Source: Pleurotus djamor
Taxonomy: Eukaryota; Basidiomycota; Agaricomycetes; Agaricales; Pleurotaceae
Direction: 5' to 3'
Length of the DNA stretch: 11,469 bases
Assembly: GCA_029747585.1 (NCBI GenBank)
Contig: JAPEVF010001289.1
Coordinates: 1 to 11,469, forward strand
The notes under the pieces are model-generated. The model was not told the DNA's origin, made no database searches, and saw only the letters and a list, made by a program, of their open reading frames with translations. The position numbers and the translations under genes were made by a program. Positions 8,232-11,469 of the stretch are shown here, piece after piece. How positions within the stretch are numbered: position 1 is the stretch's first letter; each line of letters begins with the position of its first letter.

Positions 8232-8541
8232 AGATTAGCGTTTCTTACTATTCGACTTATGTACCATGTTCTTCTCTCCAACCTACTTGCCTTTTTTCCT
8301 TTACAGAAGATGCACTGCCACTTTGGCCACCGCAAGCGATGACGTCGTGATGCAGGCTAAATTTGGGCCTGGCACGGGCGTTCACCGTGCTATGAAGGCC
8401 TTTGCTTTGAACATTCTACTTTTCATTTTTCCCGTCACACCTTTGCACACCTAACCTAAGCTAGCAGCAGACACTAACCCGCGCTCCCTCCTATCCCCCA
8501 CGACACAGTGTCCTCTGTGGCACCTGCGCTCGCGGCCTATC
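8232..8541 (+). promoter_or_regulatory. Intergenic: UTP23 3' UTR and promoter of the downstream gene
   Basis: The first part is presumably the UTP23 3' UTR. A TGACGTCG sequence at 8340-8347 resembles a CRE/ATF-type bZIP site about 200 bp upstream of the next ATG, and CT-rich runs precede the start. The only open frame of note (8266-8454) is short and has no recognisable content. No RNA gene was seen. Confidence 0.4.
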
Positions 8542-11184
8542 ATGTCCCAACCAACATCCAGTCCTTCAGGCAACATCATGGCCACGGCCTCCCCTCCGGA
8601 GCTGGCCTTTATCCCCCGACGAGAGTTCCAGCGCGAACAGAAGAATACTGCAAACATCTTCGCTCTTTTGACACTCTCGGGCTCCAATCTCATCAGGCTA
8701 TATTCATTCCCCATTGTCGTCGTAAAGGCTCTACGCACCACCTTCGAGAATCGGACGCTCGTCAGCTTTGTGAGAGAAGATACGATGCAAAACTGCTACG
8801 AGTTTACGTTAGAAGGGAAGCCTTGGACTATGCCCAAGAATGTCTACACCGAGAAGCTGCTTCTCGACATCCTGACGCTTCTATCAAATCATGGCTGGAA
8901 TTTTCTCTCCACCATTGATTACGGGCGCGAACATGACGACCGCTTGGCTCTCACCTTCTCTAAGCCATGCACCGTCCATCACTACGCCAGAGGCACAACT
9001 CCGGTGCCACCAACGCCCAACGCCTCCGCCTCTAACCTGCATGACCAGAGTGGCAAGCGGGTATTCTTTGGGCTTTCGTTCGCCTCCGCCACGACGTTGC
9101 GGGTCATATCGCCTCCTTTGAGCATCACGCCTGCCATCCTGCAAGCGGTTCGGGGAGCCTGGCCGCGAGGAGTCGTCTCCGAAAAGAAGATAGGTTCGAG
9201 TGCCTTTGAATTCAAGCTGAAAGGCTACAAGTGTACGTGTACCTTCATTGCATTGCTTTTCCTCGGCTAACTGTTACATCAACAAAGGGTTTCAGGAAGA
9301 TACCTTCGCGACTGACTCACTTAGACATATTCTGACTCTTCTGACTTCTCTCGATGTTTACGATCTCGGCCTCATAACGTCTCTATCGTTAGGCAATCGG
9401 TCTCGAGTCAAGGACTTGTGGATTTTCTCCGGTCCTCTTTCGCAGTCGAATGACCATCCCCATCACGAGTCGCCCCCTCCTTCGATTCTGGGCGACGTTG
9501 CGCCGGACATCAAAAGGCTTGTACGACTACAAGACTTTGGGCATTCTCCAGCCTTCCATTCTCCATTCCAACATCGACGTTTCGCAAGTTCGCCGGGAAA
9601 CTCGGCGACCAACTCCCCTGCCGTGGGGCCGTCTCATGTACGCGCACTGACGGATGGTTCAATAGCCAATACACCCGATTCCCAGTTCACCGATCGTGTC
9701 TTCGAAGCTGAGTCCTCCAATCGAAGGTCCCGATCAATTTCTCGAAAGCCTGCTCCTCGGGCTCAGGTCCCCGTTTCAGCGCTATACGATGGTGACCCAC
9801 AGTCGAAACAACGCGAGTATATCAGAGCTAACCTTCCGAGCACAGTTAGCGACAATACTCCCAATATGACCGGCGTGGGATCTCGAGGAGGCTCTCCAGA
9901 GCTTTTCCATCCGGCACCTGGATGGATAGGTGGAGCCAATGGATCACCTCCAGGAACCCCCGTGGCCATTTCCACTGATTCACCACCTACGTCACACGAA
10001 GCAGGCCCGAGCCGAGCGCCTCGATTGAAGACACCGCCTTTGTTAGCCAGCTCAAGCACCAGCAGCCCACCCGTAGTTACACACATCATTCAACCGACCG
10101 ATTCGACAACACGCAAATCTACTCCATCGATCAGTTCTGGTGCCCTTCTCAGTCCTGGAGTCTTCAGAGACTCCGCCTTCTCTTCCTCTGATCCAGGATA
10201 TGATGTTNCCCATAAAATGGTCAGGTCCCGGAGCAGACCCCACCCACACCCACTTACGCCTCACCGCCCCCCAAGCTGAAAGAACTCATTCTGGCCCTAT
10301 GCTCCCTGGTGGCTGGCAACCGACACCTGTTGAAGAGCGTGCTGAAGATGAGGCGAATATCTCTCGAGGCTTACAATCGAGGCCTTTCGGAGCGCACCAG
10401 ACACCAAGCCCGGAGGGCCAACTCCAGGAAGTCAGATCTCGTGTCGAATCGCCTGAGTATAGGCAAGGGGATCATCGGTCCAGAAAGAGCGAAGCAGGAG
10501 TGGTCGGCCTCGTTGAAGTTGATCCCATCCAATCTCCTCCTGTACCGAAGCTCGACAAAGGCAAAGGCAAAGAGGTCTTAGCCCATACAACCTCAAGCAG
10601 TGGACAAGGTTGGGTATTGGTCAATGTTGACCGGGAAGCCCCAAGTGCATCATCCCCTCGACAAGGTGCACGTGCACTTGAACACCATACTGGCATTGTT
10701 GGTCGGACGAGCGAGTCACGTAGCCGGTCCTCGTTGCAATACACCAGCGCACCGGAATCGCCGCATTCGAAAGGGCTGCCCGACTTTCCTCCGGGTAGCC
10801 CTCCAGATCGAACACCAGTCCCACCCGCTGCTAAGGCGATTGTAGCAGTTGATGCCGTCGAGGCCAAACACAAGATAGGCGAGGGTGAGGAAAGCTCATC
10901 ATCAGCTGTTCGTCGACTCTTTTCCCTAACACGAAAGAATTCGGTGGGTTTCACTATTGATTGATGTTGGAATGGACAATTCATCATCAAATGCTCTGTT
11001 ATAGACCAAACACGATTCGGTGGAAAGACTTGTTGAGGCGTCAGATGTCGCCACGAAGATGGCTGAAGCCACGACGCCAAAGACCAAAGTCAAGACCAAG
11101 GGTGTCCTGCGCTCTCGGTTTAAACTCATGGCGCCGGAAGTGCCGAGACATTCTGACCATCGGAGGAGTGCTGATGGATTTTAA
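8542..11184 (+). CDS. Large Ser/Pro-rich fungal protein of unknown function with a duplicated N-terminal unit
   Basis: I do not recognise a named family. Exons 8542-9232, 9288-10943, 11005-11184; introns of 55 nt (GTACGT...ACAAAG) and 61 nt (GTGGGT...TTATAG). Skipping the single N at 10208 gives 841 residues with all phases consistent. The N-terminal ~280 residues look folded and contain two diverged copies of one unit (about 49-142 and 185-278), each with an aromatic EF-x-L-x-G motif ending in Trp, a Leu-rich ILTLL helix and a hydrophobic strand near the end. The rest (about 280-790) is low-complexity and probably disordered: Ser, Pro, Thr, Gly and Arg, with SRSRS-type basic patches and many S/T-P sites that could be phosphorylated. 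A conserved-looking GQGWVLVNVD occurs near residue 675, and a basic end follows. There is no signal peptide or transmembrane helix. The ATG at 8542 is the first in frame; another at 8578 has a better context. A scaffold or signalling protein is a guess. Confidence 0.78.
10208..10208. other. Ambiguous base that breaks the reading frame
   Basis: The frame running up to GYDV (ending 10207) is open upstream, and the frame starting PIKWSGPG (from 10209) is open for another 245 codons. Ignoring the N joins the two perfectly. The N is therefore best read as a spurious extra base, not a natural frameshift. Confidence 0.85.
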
Positions 11185-11469
11185 TCTCTCGCTCTTCTCT
11201 CGCACACATCTCCCCACATTTATTCACAGTACAATATGACACAATACTCTTGGATATTCGCTTCGGTTTCATTGTACTAGCTCTTCTATAATTGTTTGTT
11301 GTAGAGGTTCCCCTAGTTCCTATATCACGTGCGCTCCTTTTTGGTGTATGGTCCTCATCAGCCTGCTGGGAGATTGGCATCGACTCGACGCGAATTCTCG
11401 CAATCAGTTGGTGCTCCCGGCGGCCCTAGAGAAGATAAAATTTTTCACCGAAAAATGCCACCACTTTTC
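11185..11469 (+). other. 3' flank of the last gene
   Basis: Contains the 3' UTR of the preceding gene. A CACGTG box lies at 11326-11331, which could be a bHLH or bZIP site for a gene beyond the window. No coding region or RNA gene was seen. Confidence 0.4.

Noticed and set aside
8266..8454. 62-codon open frame between UTP23 and the next gene
   Set aside because: Short, no recognisable motif, and placed where a 3' UTR and promoter are expected.
10472..11080. 202-codon open frame on the minus strand
   Set aside because: It lies antisense to the coding exons of the Ser/Pro-rich gene; a composition shadow.

Overview
This window looks like nuclear DNA of a basidiomycete fungus, most likely an agaricomycete. 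The evidence is short GT-AG introns (about 48-102 nt) packed into most genes, pyrimidine-rich leaders upstream of start codons, compact spacing, and protein content typical of that group. No bacterial, plasmid, phage or CRISPR features are visible. All gene models below were spliced by hand from the sequence.

Five protein-coding genes can be supported. (1) 399-1955, plus strand: a G1-type cyclin (Cln/Puc1 class) with a cyclin box and a C-terminal tail rich in S/T-P sites plus a KEN box. (2) 3869-5797, minus strand: a Gfo/Idh/MocA-family NAD(P)-dependent oxidoreductase of 420 residues spread over 13 exons, two of them microexons of 8 and 6 nt. (3) 6015-7049, minus strand: EMC7, a subunit of the ER membrane protein complex, seven exons. 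(4) 7186-8231, plus strand: UTP23, a PIN-domain ribosome-biogenesis factor, five exons. (5) 8542-11184, plus strand: a large Ser/Pro-rich protein of unknown function whose N-terminal third holds two diverged copies of a ~95-residue unit.

Layout: the cyclin and the oxidoreductase converge across about 1.9 kb without a recognised gene. The first half of that stretch (to ~2929) is pyrimidine-rich. The second half (~2930-3868) has a different base composition and carries long overlapping open frames on both strands that I cannot identify. The oxidoreductase and EMC7 lie in tandem on the minus strand, 217 bp apart. EMC7 and UTP23 diverge from a 136-bp shared promoter. UTP23 is followed in the same direction by the unknown gene.

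The genes do not form one pathway. They are unlinked housekeeping functions (cell-cycle control, sugar-type redox metabolism, ER membrane insertion, 18S rRNA maturation) plus one fungal protein of unknown role. Three single N bases (2211, 2843, 10208) mark uncertain base calls. The one at 10208 breaks the reading frame of the last gene and is almost certainly a spurious extra base. The points most worth a second look are the two microexons building the nucleotide-binding N-terminus of the oxidoreductase, the internal duplication in the unknown protein, and the unexplained segment at 2930-3868.
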